DNA of 64,000 nt. It comes from Chloroflexota bacterium (GTDB lineage Bacteria; Chloroflexota; Dehalococcoidia; JACPQD01). The position numbers and the translations under genes are program-made. Location: NCBI GenBank assembly GCA_016190665.1, contig JACPQD010000104.1, forward strand, positions 62,001-126,000. Reading direction: 5' to 3'. Shown here piece after piece: positions 8,620-17,541 of the stretch (its first letter is position 1; each line of letters starts with the position of its first letter). The notes beneath the pieces were generated by a model. The model had not been told where the DNA came from and made no database searches. It saw only the letters and a list, made by a program, of their open reading frames with translations.

Positions 8620-9971
8620 CGATCTTTGGGACAGGGTATGTCGGGCTGGTAACTGGAGCTTGCCTGGCTTCTCTAGGCCATGATGTGGCCTGTGTGGATG
8701 TGCAGGTGGATCGGATCGAGCTGGTCAAGAGGGCAAAGTCCCCTTTCCATGAGCCCGGTCTCGGTGAGATCCTTCGGAAGGGACTGGATGAGGGGCGGCT
8801 GCGCCCAACGACAGACTTCCAGCAGGCCATGTCGGGAAGTGAATTCTCCATCATAGCGGTGGGAACGCCCCCGGGTCAGGGAGGGGCGGACCTTTCCTTT
8901 GTGGAAGTTGCGGCAGCGCAAATAGGACAGAGCCTGGGGCAAGCTTCTGAGTATCACGTCGTCGTTGTCAAGAGCACGGTCCCGCCCGGAACATCCGACA
9001 CCATGGTCCGGCGCATTCTCGAAGAGCAGTCGGGACGACGAGTGGGCGAGTTTGGCCTCTGTATGTGCCCGGAGTTTCTCAGGGAAGGGTCTGCGGTGGA
9101 TGATTTCATGCATCCCGATCGCATCGTGATCGGCCGCTGGGACGAGCGTTCGGGCCGCGCTCTGGCGGGGCTCTTCGGCGTCTTCGATTGCCCGGTGGTG
9201 CAAACGAGCCTGAGGAACGCCGAGATGATCAAATATACATCTAACGCGCTTCTCTCTGTACTGATATCCTTTAGCAATGAGATAGCCAGCCTGTGTGAGG
9301 CCACCCCTGACACCGATGTCGAGACCGTCATGGATGCCTTACATCTGGATAGGCGGCTCTCACCCCTGGTGAACGGCCAGCGCGTGACTCCCGGGTTACT
9401 GAGTTATCTCCGCGCGGGAGCGGGCTTTGGTGGGAGTTGCCTTCCCAAAGATACCAGTGCGCTCCGCTCGTTCGCTGCAGCTTGCCAGGTCGAGACGTCT
9501 CTACTGGATGCCGCTGTACGGGTGAATTTGAGAAGGCCCGCGCAGCTAGCGGAAATGGCGGACGGCGCGCTGGGTGGCTTGGCAGGGCGGACGGTGGCCG
9601 TTCTGGGTCTGGCCTTCAAGCCGGGCACGGATGACCTCCGTGACTCGCCGTCGCTCGCCATAATGCGGCACTTGCTTGAGAGAGGTGCGAGGGTAAAGGC
9701 CTACGACCCGGTGGTCTTGGGGAAAGCGGAGCTGGCGGCCGACCCACGCGTGGTCTTGTGCCATACTCCCGAGACTGTGCTAGCCGATGTAGATGCGGCC
9801 CTGATAGCTACGGCGTGGCCCGAGTTCGCCGAATGGAACTGGGACGCGCTGTGTAAGCTGATGCGCCGACCGGTCATCCTCGATGGGAGGAGCGCCCTGC
9901 GGCATGTGGCTTTGCCCGTCGATGCCAGCTACTGGTGCGTTGGGCGCTGCGGCCCCAAAACCCCGGCATAA
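8610..9971 (+). CDS. ugd: UDP-glucose 6-dehydrogenase
   Basis: Oxidises UDP-glucose to UDP-glucuronate with two NAD+. The 453-aa product has the N-terminal Rossmann GTGYVGLVTG, then KSTVPPGTSD, PEFLREGSA and KYTSNALLS. The catalytic cysteine is Cys277 in GFGGSCLPKD, and the C-terminal domain carries LGLAFKPGTDDLRDSPS. All hallmark residues of the UDP-Glc/GDP-Man dehydrogenase family are present at normal length. It overlaps the upstream SDR by 10 nt, and its stop overlaps the rfbH ATG (TAATG), indicating translational coupling. The product can feed a GlcA residue or the neighbouring UXS-like SDR. Confidence 0.92.
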   Translation: MRVTIFGTGYVGLVTGACLASLGHDVACVDVQVDRIELVKRAKSPFHEPGLGEILRKGLDEGRLRPTTDFQQAMSGSEFSIIAVGTPPGQGGADLSFVEVAAAQIGQSLGQASEYHVVVVKSTVPPGTSDTMVRRILEEQSGRRVGEFGLCMCPEFLREGSAVDDFMHPDRIVIGRWDERSGRALAGLFGVFDCPVVQTSLRNAEMIKYTSNALLSVLISFSNEIASLCEATPDTDVETVMDALHLDRRLSPLVNGQRVTPGLLSYLRAGAGFGGSCLPKDTSALRSFAAACQVETSLLDAAVRVNLRRPAQLAEMADGALGGLAGRTVAVLGLAFKPGTDDLRDSPSLAIMRHLLERGARVKAYDPVVLGKAELAADPRVVLCHTPETVLADVDAALIATAWPEFAEWNWDALCKLMRRPVILDGRSALRHVALPVDASYWCVGRCGPKTPA

Positions 9972-11311
9972 TGGCTAAGAACGACAACCCGATTCACATG
10001 AAAGAGACGATCTTAAGGCTGGTACGGCAATACTACCGGATGGCCCACCAGCGCCCGCCTTTTGAGCCAGGAAAGACTCGGGTCACTTACTCGGGACGTG
10101 TATATGATGATCGTGAGTTGGTCAACCTGGTTGACGCCTCCCTGGATTTCTGGCTGACAGCTGGCCCGTACGCCGAGAAACTCGAGGCCAGGATGCGGCG
10201 CTTCTTCGGCAGCCAGGATTTCTTGCTGGTAAACTCCGGATCCTCAGCCAATCTGTTGATGGTTGCGACGCTATGCCATGAACCCGCGAGCGGTGAAAGA
10301 AAGACGGACCTCCCGGTCCTTCGTCCAGGGGATGAGGTCATCACGCCTGCCGTAACCTTTCCTACCACTTTGACACCCATTATGCATCATCGCCTTATCC
10401 CTGTCTTCGTGGATTGCGAGGTTGGAACGTATAACATGGACCCGGGTCTGATTCAGGACGCCGTGGGGCCTAAGACGCGGGCTATCTTCGTGCCTCACAC
10501 TCTTGGAATCCCATGCGACATGGATACCGTCGGCGCGGTGGCCCGCCTCCACAACCTGTGGGTCATTGAAGATGGCTGCGACGCCCTGGGCGCTACCTTC
10601 GATGGGCAGCTTGTGGGGACCTTTGGCGCCATGTCCTCCGTCAGTTTCTATCCCGCCCACCAGATTACCATGGGGGAGGGTGGGGGCGTCGCTGTGAACG
10701 ATCCCAATCTGAAGAGCATTGCCCGGTCTCTCCGGGATTGGGGGCGACACTGCTGGTGCGACCCCGGAAAGTCTAACACTTGCGGCAAGCGTTTCGGCTG
10801 GCAACTTGGTATGCTGCCGGCTGGATATGATCACAAGTATATTTATTCGAGCCCCGGTTATAACTTGAAGGTCACAGACATGCAGGCGGCCATCGGGCTG
10901 GCGCAATCGGAGAGGATACTGGAGTTTGTGGAGGCTCGACGTCGCAACTTCCGCCGGTTGTACGAAGGGCTGAAACCGCTGGAGGACTATCTCGTTCTGC
11001 CCATAATCGACGCGCGTGCGGTTCCTTCCCCCTTCGGTTTTCCGGTTACAGTTCGGAGCGGTATCAAGCGGAGGGACCTCGTTGCCCACCTGGAGGCTGC
11101 CAACATCGAGACTCGCCTCGTCTTTGGCGGCAACATACTGCGTCAGCCGGGATTTGCCCACATCGAACATCGCGTGTTTGGTCGACTGGAACGGTCAGAT
11201 TTGATCATGCAAAACACCCTGTTTGTTGGGGTTTATCCCGGGCTGACGGACCTGATGATCGACTACATGATTGAAGTATTCACTCGTTTCTTCTCGGAGG
11301 CCAGGGCCTAG
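9971..11311 (+). CDS. rfbH: CDP-4-keto-6-deoxy-D-glucose 3-dehydrase (E1)
   Basis: PMP- and [2Fe-2S]-dependent dehydrase that removes the C3 hydroxyl in 3,6-dideoxyhexose synthesis. The fold is DegT/AHBA-like, but the PLP lysine is replaced by His230 in YPAHQITMGEGG, the diagnostic change of E1. The four iron-sulfur cysteines are Cys203, Cys261, Cys263 and Cys271, spaced exactly C-x57-C-x-C-x7-C as known for ascarylose/abequose E1. Further matches are NSGSSANLL and the 446-aa length. ATG 9971 overlaps the ugd stop; an earlier in-frame start at 9935 would add unconserved residues. The partner reductase (RfbI/E3) is not in the window. Confidence 0.94.
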   Translation: MAKNDNPIHMKETILRLVRQYYRMAHQRPPFEPGKTRVTYSGRVYDDRELVNLVDASLDFWLTAGPYAEKLEARMRRFFGSQDFLLVNSGSSANLLMVATLCHEPASGERKTDLPVLRPGDEVITPAVTFPTTLTPIMHHRLIPVFVDCEVGTYNMDPGLIQDAVGPKTRAIFVPHTLGIPCDMDTVGAVARLHNLWVIEDGCDALGATFDGQLVGTFGAMSSVSFYPAHQITMGEGGGVAVNDPNLKSIARSLRDWGRHCWCDPGKSNTCGKRFGWQLGMLPAGYDHKYIYSSPGYNLKVTDMQAAIGLAQSERILEFVEARRRNFRRLYEGLKPLEDYLVLPIIDARAVPSPFGFPVTVRSGIKRRDLVAHLEAANIETRLVFGGNILRQPGFAHIEHRVFGRLERSDLIMQNTLFVGVYPGLTDLMIDYMIEVFTRFFSEARA

Positions 11312-12318
11312 TGGACACTGAGGACGGAGCATCCATGGTCGGGCACGGGCCAGTCACCTTGTCCTTCGTCATACCTGTCTACAATGAAGAGGGCAACATC
11401 GAGCCTCTTTGTCGGCGCATCCAGAGAACTTGCGCGGAGAATGAAATTGCGTCCTTCGAAGTCATTCTTGTTGAGAATGGCAGCTGGGATGAGTCCGAGG
11501 CTGTAATCCGAAAGCTCCACAAGGAGGACCCGCGTTTCAAGATGCTGCAACTGTCGCGCAACTTCACCTATCAGGGCGGCGTCAGCGCGGGACTTGCCTA
11601 TGCCACCGGCGAGTGGGTTGCGGTGCTGGACGGCGATCAGCAAGACCCTCCCGAGCTGGTTGCCAGGATGCTGGAGAAGGCGAGAGAGGGTTTCGAGGTT
11701 GTATACGGCGTGAGGGTGAAGCGGCAGGAAGGCCTGGCCAAGAGGTTGGCGTACGCCGCTTTCTACAGATTGTGGAAGGCTACCGCTCAAATCCAGGTGC
11801 CTCTGGATGCAGGCGACTTCTGCGTGATGCACCGCAAGGTCGTCAAATGCATTGCGTCCATGCCTGAGCGTCATCGGTTCGTTCGTGGGCTGCGTGCCTG
11901 GACCGGCTTCCGACAGACCGGTGTCGAGTACGAGCGCCAGGCTCGAGCTGGCGGGCGCAGCAAATTCGATCCGCTGGCTTTGACAGGACTCGCGCTTGAT
12001 GGTTTGCTATCCTTCTCAGTGATTCCTTTGCGGTTGATGACATTATGTGGGTTGGGCGTGGCCTCGGTTTCCTTTCTGGTTGGCGCTGCTCAGGTAGGCG
12101 TCAGAGTAGCGGGCTGGTTTGGTCTCTCTGTGCCGTTTCCTCCGCCTCCAGGCTTCACCCAGATAAACCTGATAATTACCTTCCTTCTTGGTTTCAACAT
12201 TCTTTGCATCGGCGTGCTGGGGGAATACGTAGGTCGCATTTATCAGGAAGTCAAGGAACGGCCAATTTTTGTGGTGCGGGCCAAGCTTTTCGGGGAAGGC
12301 AACGGCGAAGAAGGATGA
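11311..12318 (+). CDS. GT2 glycosyltransferase, DPM1/GtrB-like with two C-terminal TM helices
   Basis: Transfers a sugar from a nucleotide donor to polyprenyl phosphate or a lipid-linked acceptor at the inner face of the membrane. Seen: the GT-A N-terminus FVIPVYNEEGNIEPL, the metal/nucleotide motif LDGDQQDPPELV, then DFCVMHR and a QxxRW-like region RGLRAWTGF. Two transmembrane helices lie at about residues 235-320, the bactoprenol glucosyltransferase (GtrB/ArnC) layout. GTG 11311 overlaps the rfbH stop (TAGTG) with GGAGG 10 nt upstream; ATG 11335 with GGAG 6 nt upstream is equally plausible. Its stop overlaps the candidate start of the next gene. Confidence 0.82.
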   Translation: MDTEDGASMVGHGPVTLSFVIPVYNEEGNIEPLCRRIQRTCAENEIASFEVILVENGSWDESEAVIRKLHKEDPRFKMLQLSRNFTYQGGVSAGLAYATGEWVAVLDGDQQDPPELVARMLEKAREGFEVVYGVRVKRQEGLAKRLAYAAFYRLWKATAQIQVPLDAGDFCVMHRKVVKCIASMPERHRFVRGLRAWTGFRQTGVEYERQARAGGRSKFDPLALTGLALDGLLSFSVIPLRLMTLCGLGVASVSFLVGAAQVGVRVAGWFGLSVPFPPPPGFTQINLIITFLLGFNILCIGVLGEYVGRIYQEVKERPIFVVRAKLFGEGNGEEG

Positions 12319-13073
12319 TTCCTGGAAGTCGTGCCGGAGCGAGCAGGCGCTGCAGGCTTTGTGGCGGGAGGATGTCAGCCCGCACAGACCATTTCGATGA
12401 CATAGCCGAACAATATGACCAGAGTCTGCCCGGCCACGTAGCTCGCCATTACCTGGAGAAGCGGGTCAGATTTGTCAGCAAGCTTCTCCGCGGTGGGTGT
12501 GTCCTGGACATCGGGTGTGGCACCGGAGCGCTGGCCCACCGGCTCCGCGAGGCGGGATATGAGGTGGCAGGACTGGATCCGTCTCGTGGGATGCTGACGG
12601 TTATGGCGAAGAGGGACGCTGCTTTGGTGTCGGTGCAGGGCGCCGCCCAAGAGCTGCCCTTCAAGTCGGGTAGTTTCGACCTGGTCCTTTGTGTGGCGGT
12701 CCTTCACCATATCGCAGATATGGCAAAGGTGGCTGACACTATCTCCGAAATGGTCAGGGTGACGAAGGTTGGCGGGAAAGTTATCGTCTGGGACCACAAC
12801 CCCTTGAACCCATACTGGCCCATCATAATGGGCAAAGTCGCTCAGGATACCGGGGGAGAAAGGCTGATTCCTCTTGAAGATATACTCCAGAATCTGAGGC
12901 GTTCTGGGGAGACGATGCAGGCCCAGGTTTGGAGGCTGGGCTGGATGCCCGACTTCGCTCCCAGGTTTGCGCTGCCGGTGCTCAAGGCGCTCGAAGCGGC
13001 GCTGGAGACGGCCCCGTTGATCAGAAACTTGTCGGCTCACAATGTTGTGGTGGCAACCAAGGGAGAACCGTAA
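12315..13073 (+). CDS. Class I SAM-dependent methyltransferase
   Basis: Probably methylates a sugar of the growing unit. Motif I VLDIGCGTGALAHRL, motif II AGLDPSRGML, and the motif IV-like DLVLCVAVLHHI with a following GGKVIVWDHNP fit a Methyltransf_11-type fold. ATG 12315 gives a 4-nt ATGA overlap with the preceding gene and a 252-aa protein whose first residues contain a lone CRLCGG. ATG 12372 gives 233 aa and starts closer to the conserved FDDIAEQYDQS; neither has a well-spaced ribosome site. The substrate cannot be read from sequence. Confidence 0.8.
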   Translation: MIPGSRAGASRRCRLCGGRMSARTDHFDDIAEQYDQSLPGHVARHYLEKRVRFVSKLLRGGCVLDIGCGTGALAHRLREAGYEVAGLDPSRGMLTVMAKRDAALVSVQGAAQELPFKSGSFDLVLCVAVLHHIADMAKVADTISEMVRVTKVGGKVIVWDHNPLNPYWPIIMGKVAQDTGGERLIPLEDILQNLRRSGETMQAQVWRLGWMPDFAPRFALPVLKALEAALETAPLIRNLSAHNVVVATKGEP

Positions 13074-13074
13074 C

Positions 13075-13809
13075 GTGTGGGATGGTAAGAGCATAAGCGT
13101 GGTCTTACCCACCTACAATGAGCGGGATTCGATTCGTTCCTGCATAGAGGACTTCTCAGCCCTGGGAATTGTTGACGAGATAATCGTTGTGAACAATAAC
13201 GCCGCGCTGGGGACCGACGAAGAGGTGAGACGGACGCAAGCGAAGCTGGTGCACGAGCCCCGTCAGGGCTACGGGTACTCGGTCCGAAGGGGTTTGGAGG
13301 AAGCTGCCGGAGACTACATCGTACTGTCCGAGCCCGATGGCACCTTTGAGGCCAGGGATATCTTCAAGCTCATCGCTTACGCTGATGACTTCGATGTGGT
13401 GCTGGGATCCCGAACGGTCGCCAACATGATCTGGGAGGGCGCCAACATGAACTTCTTCTTGAAGTGGGGTAACTGGGCTGTAGCCAAGATGATAGAGTTT
13501 CTCTTCAACGGTACCAACTTTACGGACGTTGGCTGCACCATGAGGCTGATCAAGAGCAAGGGCCTCGCCAGGATCAAGGATGGCTTTACGGTTGGCGGCA
13601 ATCATTTCTCTCCGGAGTTCATTATCTTGTGTCTGGCGGCGGGACTGAATGTTACGATGATACCGCTTAACTACAAGAAACGGGTGGGAGTCTCGATGGG
13701 CAGTGGCACCATGCTGAAGGCCGTTGGCATCGGCGCACGGATGATAGGGTTGATCATGAGCTATCGCTTGAGGCTTTGGCTTAGGGGAGTTTCTGGAGTA
13801 TCCCGTTGA
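13075..13809 (+). CDS. GT2 glycosyltransferase, DPM1-like without membrane anchor
   Basis: GT-A enzyme of about 244 aa: VVLPTYNERDSIRSCIEDF at the N-terminus, RQGYGYSVRRGLEEA, SEPDGTFEARDI in place of the usual D-x-D, and LGSR. The family makes polyprenyl-phosphate sugars or adds sugars directly. The aspartate pair is relaxed (EPDGTF), which is seen in this subfamily. GTG 13075 begins just after the methyltransferase stop with GGGAG 10 nt upstream. The stop overlaps the flippase start by 4 nt (TTGA). Confidence 0.82.
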   Translation: MWDGKSISVVLPTYNERDSIRSCIEDFSALGIVDEIIVVNNNAALGTDEEVRRTQAKLVHEPRQGYGYSVRRGLEEAAGDYIVLSEPDGTFEARDIFKLIAYADDFDVVLGSRTVANMIWEGANMNFFLKWGNWAVAKMIEFLFNGTNFTDVGCTMRLIKSKGLARIKDGFTVGGNHFSPEFIILCLAAGLNVTMIPLNYKKRVGVSMGSGTMLKAVGIGARMIGLIMSYRLRLWLRGVSGVSR

Positions 13810-15131
13810 GCATCGCGCGGAACAGCGCCACCATTCTTGTTACCCAGATAATCAGTCTAGGGCTGGGCATTTTCACCAGCATGGTCGTAGCCCGCGCCCT
13901 CGGCCCGTCGAATCGTGGCGTGTATTTTCTGGTCCTCAGCACCACCGCCCTTGTGATCGGGCTGGCGAACTGTGGTATCGATTTCACGGCGACATACTTG
14001 CTGGCTAAAGGCAAGTACCGCCTCAAAGAGGTGAACGCCAATGCGCTAATCATCGTCCTCGTAATATCAGCCATGGTTCTGCTTGTCTATTTGCCTGGTC
14101 GGGGCCTTCTGCGCGACACGCTATTCCGTGGGATCGAGGAGCCGTTTGTCCTCTATGCCCTGCTGATGATACCCTTTGCTCTTTACACACGCTATTGGGG
14201 CGCTATGATGCTGGGCCTCAACAGAATATGGCTGATGAATCAACTGGAGATCGCCACCGGAGTGGTCGGCGCGCTGTGCGGCTTCGTGGTCCTCGTCATT
14301 CTGGGTTGGGGGATCTGGGGACTCCTTGGCCAGGGCGCCCTTTTTGCTCTGGCGCTGACGGCAGTCAGGCTGTTTCTGGTCTGGAAGATCGACGGGTTGA
14401 AGTTCGGCCTGAATCTGAAGTTGTTGAGGGAGTCGCTGCATTTCGGCTTCCGGGGGCAAGTCGGCAACTTTGCCGGCGTCATCCTTCTCCGCGCCGATAG
14501 TTATATCGTGAACTACTTTATCGGGGCGGTGGGGGTCGGCTATTACTCTCTGGCCTCCTCTTTGGCGCAAAGGCTTTCGATGCTGACCAGCCCGATCACT
14601 ACGGCGGCGAACCCGGTCATCACCCGCTCGGGTCGCGAGGAGTCAGGCCGGCTAACGGCGCAAGTGTTGAGGCACAGCGCCCTGCTGGTCATCGCCGGAG
14701 CGCTGGCGTTGGTGGCCGCTGGCCCCTGGTTGGTGCCCCTCCTCTACGGCGACGAGTTTCTTCCTGCGGTGGAACCCTTGCGCATCCTGGCGTTGGGCTT
14801 GATTCCTGAGACCGTGGCCCTTATCATAGCAGTTTACATCACGGGGCAGTTGGGGAAGCCTGAGATCGGGTCGGTGGTGGCCTGGCTGGACTTGATACTA
14901 TTCGTGCCGCTGAGCATGTATCTGACTGGCACTATGGGTTTCACAGGCACCGCTCTCGCCCTTTCTGGCACCTACTTGTTCGATGGGCTGGTGTTCATTG
15001 TCCTTTTCCACGTGAAGTCCGGACAACGCCTGAGGGACTTCCTTCTTATCCAGCCCAGGGATATCTCGACCCACATGACTACTGTTTCGCGAATCACGTC
15101 TCGTCTGTTCGCGCCGAGGAACATCCAATGA
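13806..15131 (+). CDS. Polysaccharide flippase, Wzx-like (MOP superfamily)
   Basis: Flips undecaprenyl-pyrophosphate-linked repeat units across the inner membrane. The 441-aa product has 12-14 hydrophobic helices. It starts with the family N-terminus RNSATILVTQIISLGLGIF and VVARALGPSNRGVY, and the middle contains a charged helix with RADSYIVNYFIGAVGVGYY, which matches polysacc_synt/flippase proteins. The TTG start overlaps the preceding stop and the stop overlaps the next ATG (ATGA), so it is embedded in an operon. Together with the Wzy-like gene at 2445 and the priming transferase at 46420 it completes a Wzx/Wzy-type system. Confidence 0.87.
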   Translation: MSIARNSATILVTQIISLGLGIFTSMVVARALGPSNRGVYFLVLSTTALVIGLANCGIDFTATYLLAKGKYRLKEVNANALIIVLVISAMVLLVYLPGRGLLRDTLFRGIEEPFVLYALLMIPFALYTRYWGAMMLGLNRIWLMNQLEIATGVVGALCGFVVLVILGWGIWGLLGQGALFALALTAVRLFLVWKIDGLKFGLNLKLLRESLHFGFRGQVGNFAGVILLRADSYIVNYFIGAVGVGYYSLASSLAQRLSMLTSPITTAANPVITRSGREESGRLTAQVLRHSALLVIAGALALVAAGPWLVPLLYGDEFLPAVEPLRILALGLIPETVALIIAVYITGQLGKPEIGSVVAWLDLILFVPLSMYLTGTMGFTGTALALSGTYLFDGLVFIVLFHVKSGQRLRDFLLIQPRDISTHMTTVSRITSRLFAPRNIQ

Positions 15132-16198
15132 CCAGTGGAGTGGGAGACGCCGTCAGGCGCGTGTTGCGAGTGGTGCCCTTCGCCCGGCCTCTGGTGCGAG
15201 AGCTGAGAGCGCGCCGCGTTTACTACCGTAAGCTTCTCGATAGGCCGAGGGAGGTCCTTATCGAGACGACCAACATCTGCAACCTTGACTGCCCCATGTG
15301 CTACTCGCGGCAGGCATTGCGGGAGAAGGGGTTCATTGAGCTGGACACTTGCCGCCGGGCTATCGACCAGGCGGTGGAGCTCGATATCAAGGATGTCCAT
15401 CTCTATACGGTCGGTGAGCCTTTGCTGCATCCCCACATAGCGGAGATGGTTCGGATAGCAAAAGAGAAGGGGCGACGGGTCTTCATTTTCACCAATGGGG
15501 CGCTGCTCAACCCCGAACTGGGGGAGAAACTCATCGACGCCGGTCTGGATTGCCTGACCTTCTCCGTCGAAGGCCACGAAGCCGGGAGATATGAGAGGAC
15601 GCGCCGGGGGTCGAAATTCCAGCGGCTGCTGGAGAACGCCTCTGCCTTCCGCAAGCTCCGCGACAAGAGGGGCGCCCCGACCAGGATAGAGGTCTTTTCC
15701 GACGTCTCCAACGAGACGAAAGAGGAGTTGACCGCCTTCGTGAGCTTCTGGAAGCAGTACGCCGACGGGGTGCAGTTGGTCTATCTAGCCAACCAGGGGG
15801 GATACATAAAGGGCATTCAGAACAGTCAAGTGTTGCCGCCTGCGGAGACAAGGCGCCCCTGCAGCTCGCTCTGGGCCACCATGGTGGTATTGTGGAATGG
15901 AGAGGTCTCGGTGTGCTGCGTGGACTTCGAGGGCAGGCTGATCGTGGGCAACATCTTCGAGAGCACCCTGAAGGACATCTGGTTCGGCAAGGCTTACAAG
16001 AAGTACCAGCTCTGGCACGTGGGACAGCAGTTCAGCAAGATGCCCAAATGCGGCGGATGCGACGCCGGGCTCATTAACATAGCGTACCAGATAGAAGAGC
16101 TGAATAGAACGCTGGAGAACAAGTACCCGCGTTGGCTGAACGAGGAAGCGCGAAGCGCGAAGCGCGAAGCACGAAGCGGGCAACGGGAGGCGCTGTGA
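15128..16198 (+). CDS. Radical SAM protein with SPASM-like C-terminus
   Basis: Radical SAM enzyme with the [4Fe-4S] motif Cys51-x3-Cys55-x2-Cys58 (CNLDCPMC), followed by YTVGEPLLHP and FTNGALL typical of the AdoMet barrel. The C-terminal part has further cysteines (CSSLW, VCCVDF, CGGCDAG) arranged like a SPASM/Twitch auxiliary cluster domain. Substrate unknown; in glycan loci such proteins may modify sugars or lipids. The last residues (RSAKREARSGQRE) are encoded by a heptamer repeat array at 16145-16179 and look like an acquired low-complexity tail. It overlaps both neighbours by 4 nt. Confidence 0.85.
   Translation: MTSGVGDAVRRVLRVVPFARPLVRELRARRVYYRKLLDRPREVLIETTNICNLDCPMCYSRQALREKGFIELDTCRRAIDQAVELDIKDVHLYTVGEPLLHPHIAEMVRIAKEKGRRVFIFTNGALLNPELGEKLIDAGLDCLTFSVEGHEAGRYERTRRGSKFQRLLENASAFRKLRDKRGAPTRIEVFSDVSNETKEELTAFVSFWKQYADGVQLVYLANQGGYIKGIQNSQVLPPAETRRPCSSLWATMVVLWNGEVSVCCVDFEGRLIVGNIFESTLKDIWFGKAYKKYQLWHVGQQFSKMPKCGGCDAGLINIAYQIEELNRTLENKYPRWLNEEARSAKREARSGQREAL
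16145..16179 (+). repeat. Five GAAGCNN heptamers
   Basis: Five tandem 7-nt units: GAAGCGC three times, then GAAGCAC and GAAGCGG. They lie inside the 3' end of the radical SAM gene and encode its Arg/Ala/Glu-rich tail. A second five-unit array of the same motif lies at 18670-18704. Confidence 0.85.
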
Positions 16199-17541
16199 CG
16201 AAGATCCTACTGGTGGCGCCGCCCTTCTACCGCTTGATGGGCAGCCACTTCAACGGCATGCAACTGGGGATAAGCTATATCGCCTCCTACCTGGCGGCGC
16301 ACGGCCACGAGGTCAGGATATACGACGCTGATTTCCTGGACAACGCCACTTATCTAGACCAGCGCGGCATCTTCGAGAGTTACTCGACCTACAAGAGTAC
16401 CCTCGGTGATCTCTCTCATCCCCTCTGGGAGGAAGTGAGGAAGAGCATAGCCAGCTACGGGCCCGACGTGGTGGGAATCACGATGCACACGGGGACCTTC
16501 AAGAGCTGCGGCAACGTAGCGCGGATAGCCAAGCAACTGGACCGGGGGACGAAGGTTATTGTGGGCGGCACGCACCCAACGTTGGATGCGGCAGGTACGC
16601 TCCAGTGCCAGGACTTCGACGTGGCGGTGAGGGGAGAGGGCGAGGAGGCGGTGCTGGAACTGGTGGAGGGTGCGGCCGAGAGGGAGGTGCTCGGCCTCAG
16701 CTATCGCACTGGCGAGGCGATCGTAGCGCACAATCCGGATAGGCCCTTCATCTCTGACCTGGACGCATTGCCTTTCCCGAGCCGCGATGCCTTTCTGCAT
16801 TCAGAGGCCCACGATATAGGCTATGTGATCACCGGGCGGGGTTGCCCCTTCGCGTGCACCTACTGCGCCAGCCCGGCCAAGTGGAGGCGGACAGTGCGCT
16901 TCCGCTCCGTGGAAAACGTGGTGGCGGAGATCAAAGACGTGTTGGTCCGGTTTGAAGCTCCCATTTTTTATTTCGTCGATGATACCTTGACCATCGATCG
17001 AGAGCGGACCAAAGAGCTATGCCGCCGCATCATCGAGGAGAAGCTCGGCATACAGTGGCGTTGCGACACGCGCGCTGATCGCTTGGACAGGGAACTGGTG
17101 TCACTGATGAAGGAGGCTGGCTGCATCCGCGTGAAGATGGGGGTGGAAAGTGGCAGCGACCGTGTCCTGAAGCAGATACGCAAAGGGGTAACCAGGGAGC
17201 AGATCTCTCGGGCGGTTGACTACGTCAAGGAATTCGGTATACCGTTGACAGTCTATCTGATGGTCGGTTTCCCCTGCGAGACCAGCGAGGACGTGAGAGA
17301 GACAGTGGAGTTCGCTAAAAAGCTCGACGCTGATTACTACAGTCTCAGCGTCCTGGCTCCGTACTACGGGACACAAATCTACCATGAGGTGCACCAGAAC
17401 GGAGCCTCGCTGGATAAGGAGCACTGGGAGTATTTCTTCCACCAGAGTGGGGACATGATGGTCAACGATAAGATCGACAAGGCGGTCATTGAAGAGTTTC
17501 TAGCTCTCAATGAGAGGAACGGTAAAGGGAGGCGGTTGTGA
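16195..17541 (+). CDS. B12-binding-domain radical SAM protein (paralogue of 24601)
   Basis: About 448 aa. The N-terminal half is a B12-binding-like Rossmann domain (ILLVAPPFYRLMG, VVGITMHTGTFKSC, VIVGGTHPTLDAAG) and the second half is a radical SAM barrel with Cys217-x3-Cys221-x2-Cys224 (GCPFACTYC), then FVDDTLTID and VKMGVESGSDRVL. Members methylate unactivated carbons or perform other radical chemistry on lipids, sugars or antibiotics; the classical cobalamin His of DxHxxG is not clear here. It shares the segment GDLSHPLWEEV with the protein at 24601, showing paralogy. GTG 16195 overlaps the previous stop and has GGGAGG 4 nt upstream. The stop overlaps the next gene by 4 nt. Confidence 0.85.
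   Translation: MTKILLVAPPFYRLMGSHFNGMQLGISYIASYLAAHGHEVRIYDADFLDNATYLDQRGIFESYSTYKSTLGDLSHPLWEEVRKSIASYGPDVVGITMHTGTFKSCGNVARIAKQLDRGTKVIVGGTHPTLDAAGTLQCQDFDVAVRGEGEEAVLELVEGAAEREVLGLSYRTGEAIVAHNPDRPFISDLDALPFPSRDAFLHSEAHDIGYVITGRGCPFACTYCASPAKWRRTVRFRSVENVVAEIKDVLVRFEAPIFYFVDDTLTIDRERTKELCRRIIEEKLGIQWRCDTRADRLDRELVSLMKEAGCIRVKMGVESGSDRVLKQIRKGVTREQISRAVDYVKEFGIPLTVYLMVGFPCETSEDVRETVEFAKKLDADYYSLSVLAPYYGTQIYHEVHQNGASLDKEHWEYFFHQSGDMMVNDKIDKAVIEEFLALNERNGKGRRL

Noticed and set aside
12045-12314. N-terminal extension of the methyltransferase frame back to 12045
   Set aside because: It overlaps the coding sequence of the GT2 gene in another frame and adds no conserved sequence.
16145-16179. Heptamer array as a CRISPR or origin iteron set
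   Set aside because: Units are contiguous with no spacers, only 35 nt, and lie inside a coding region.
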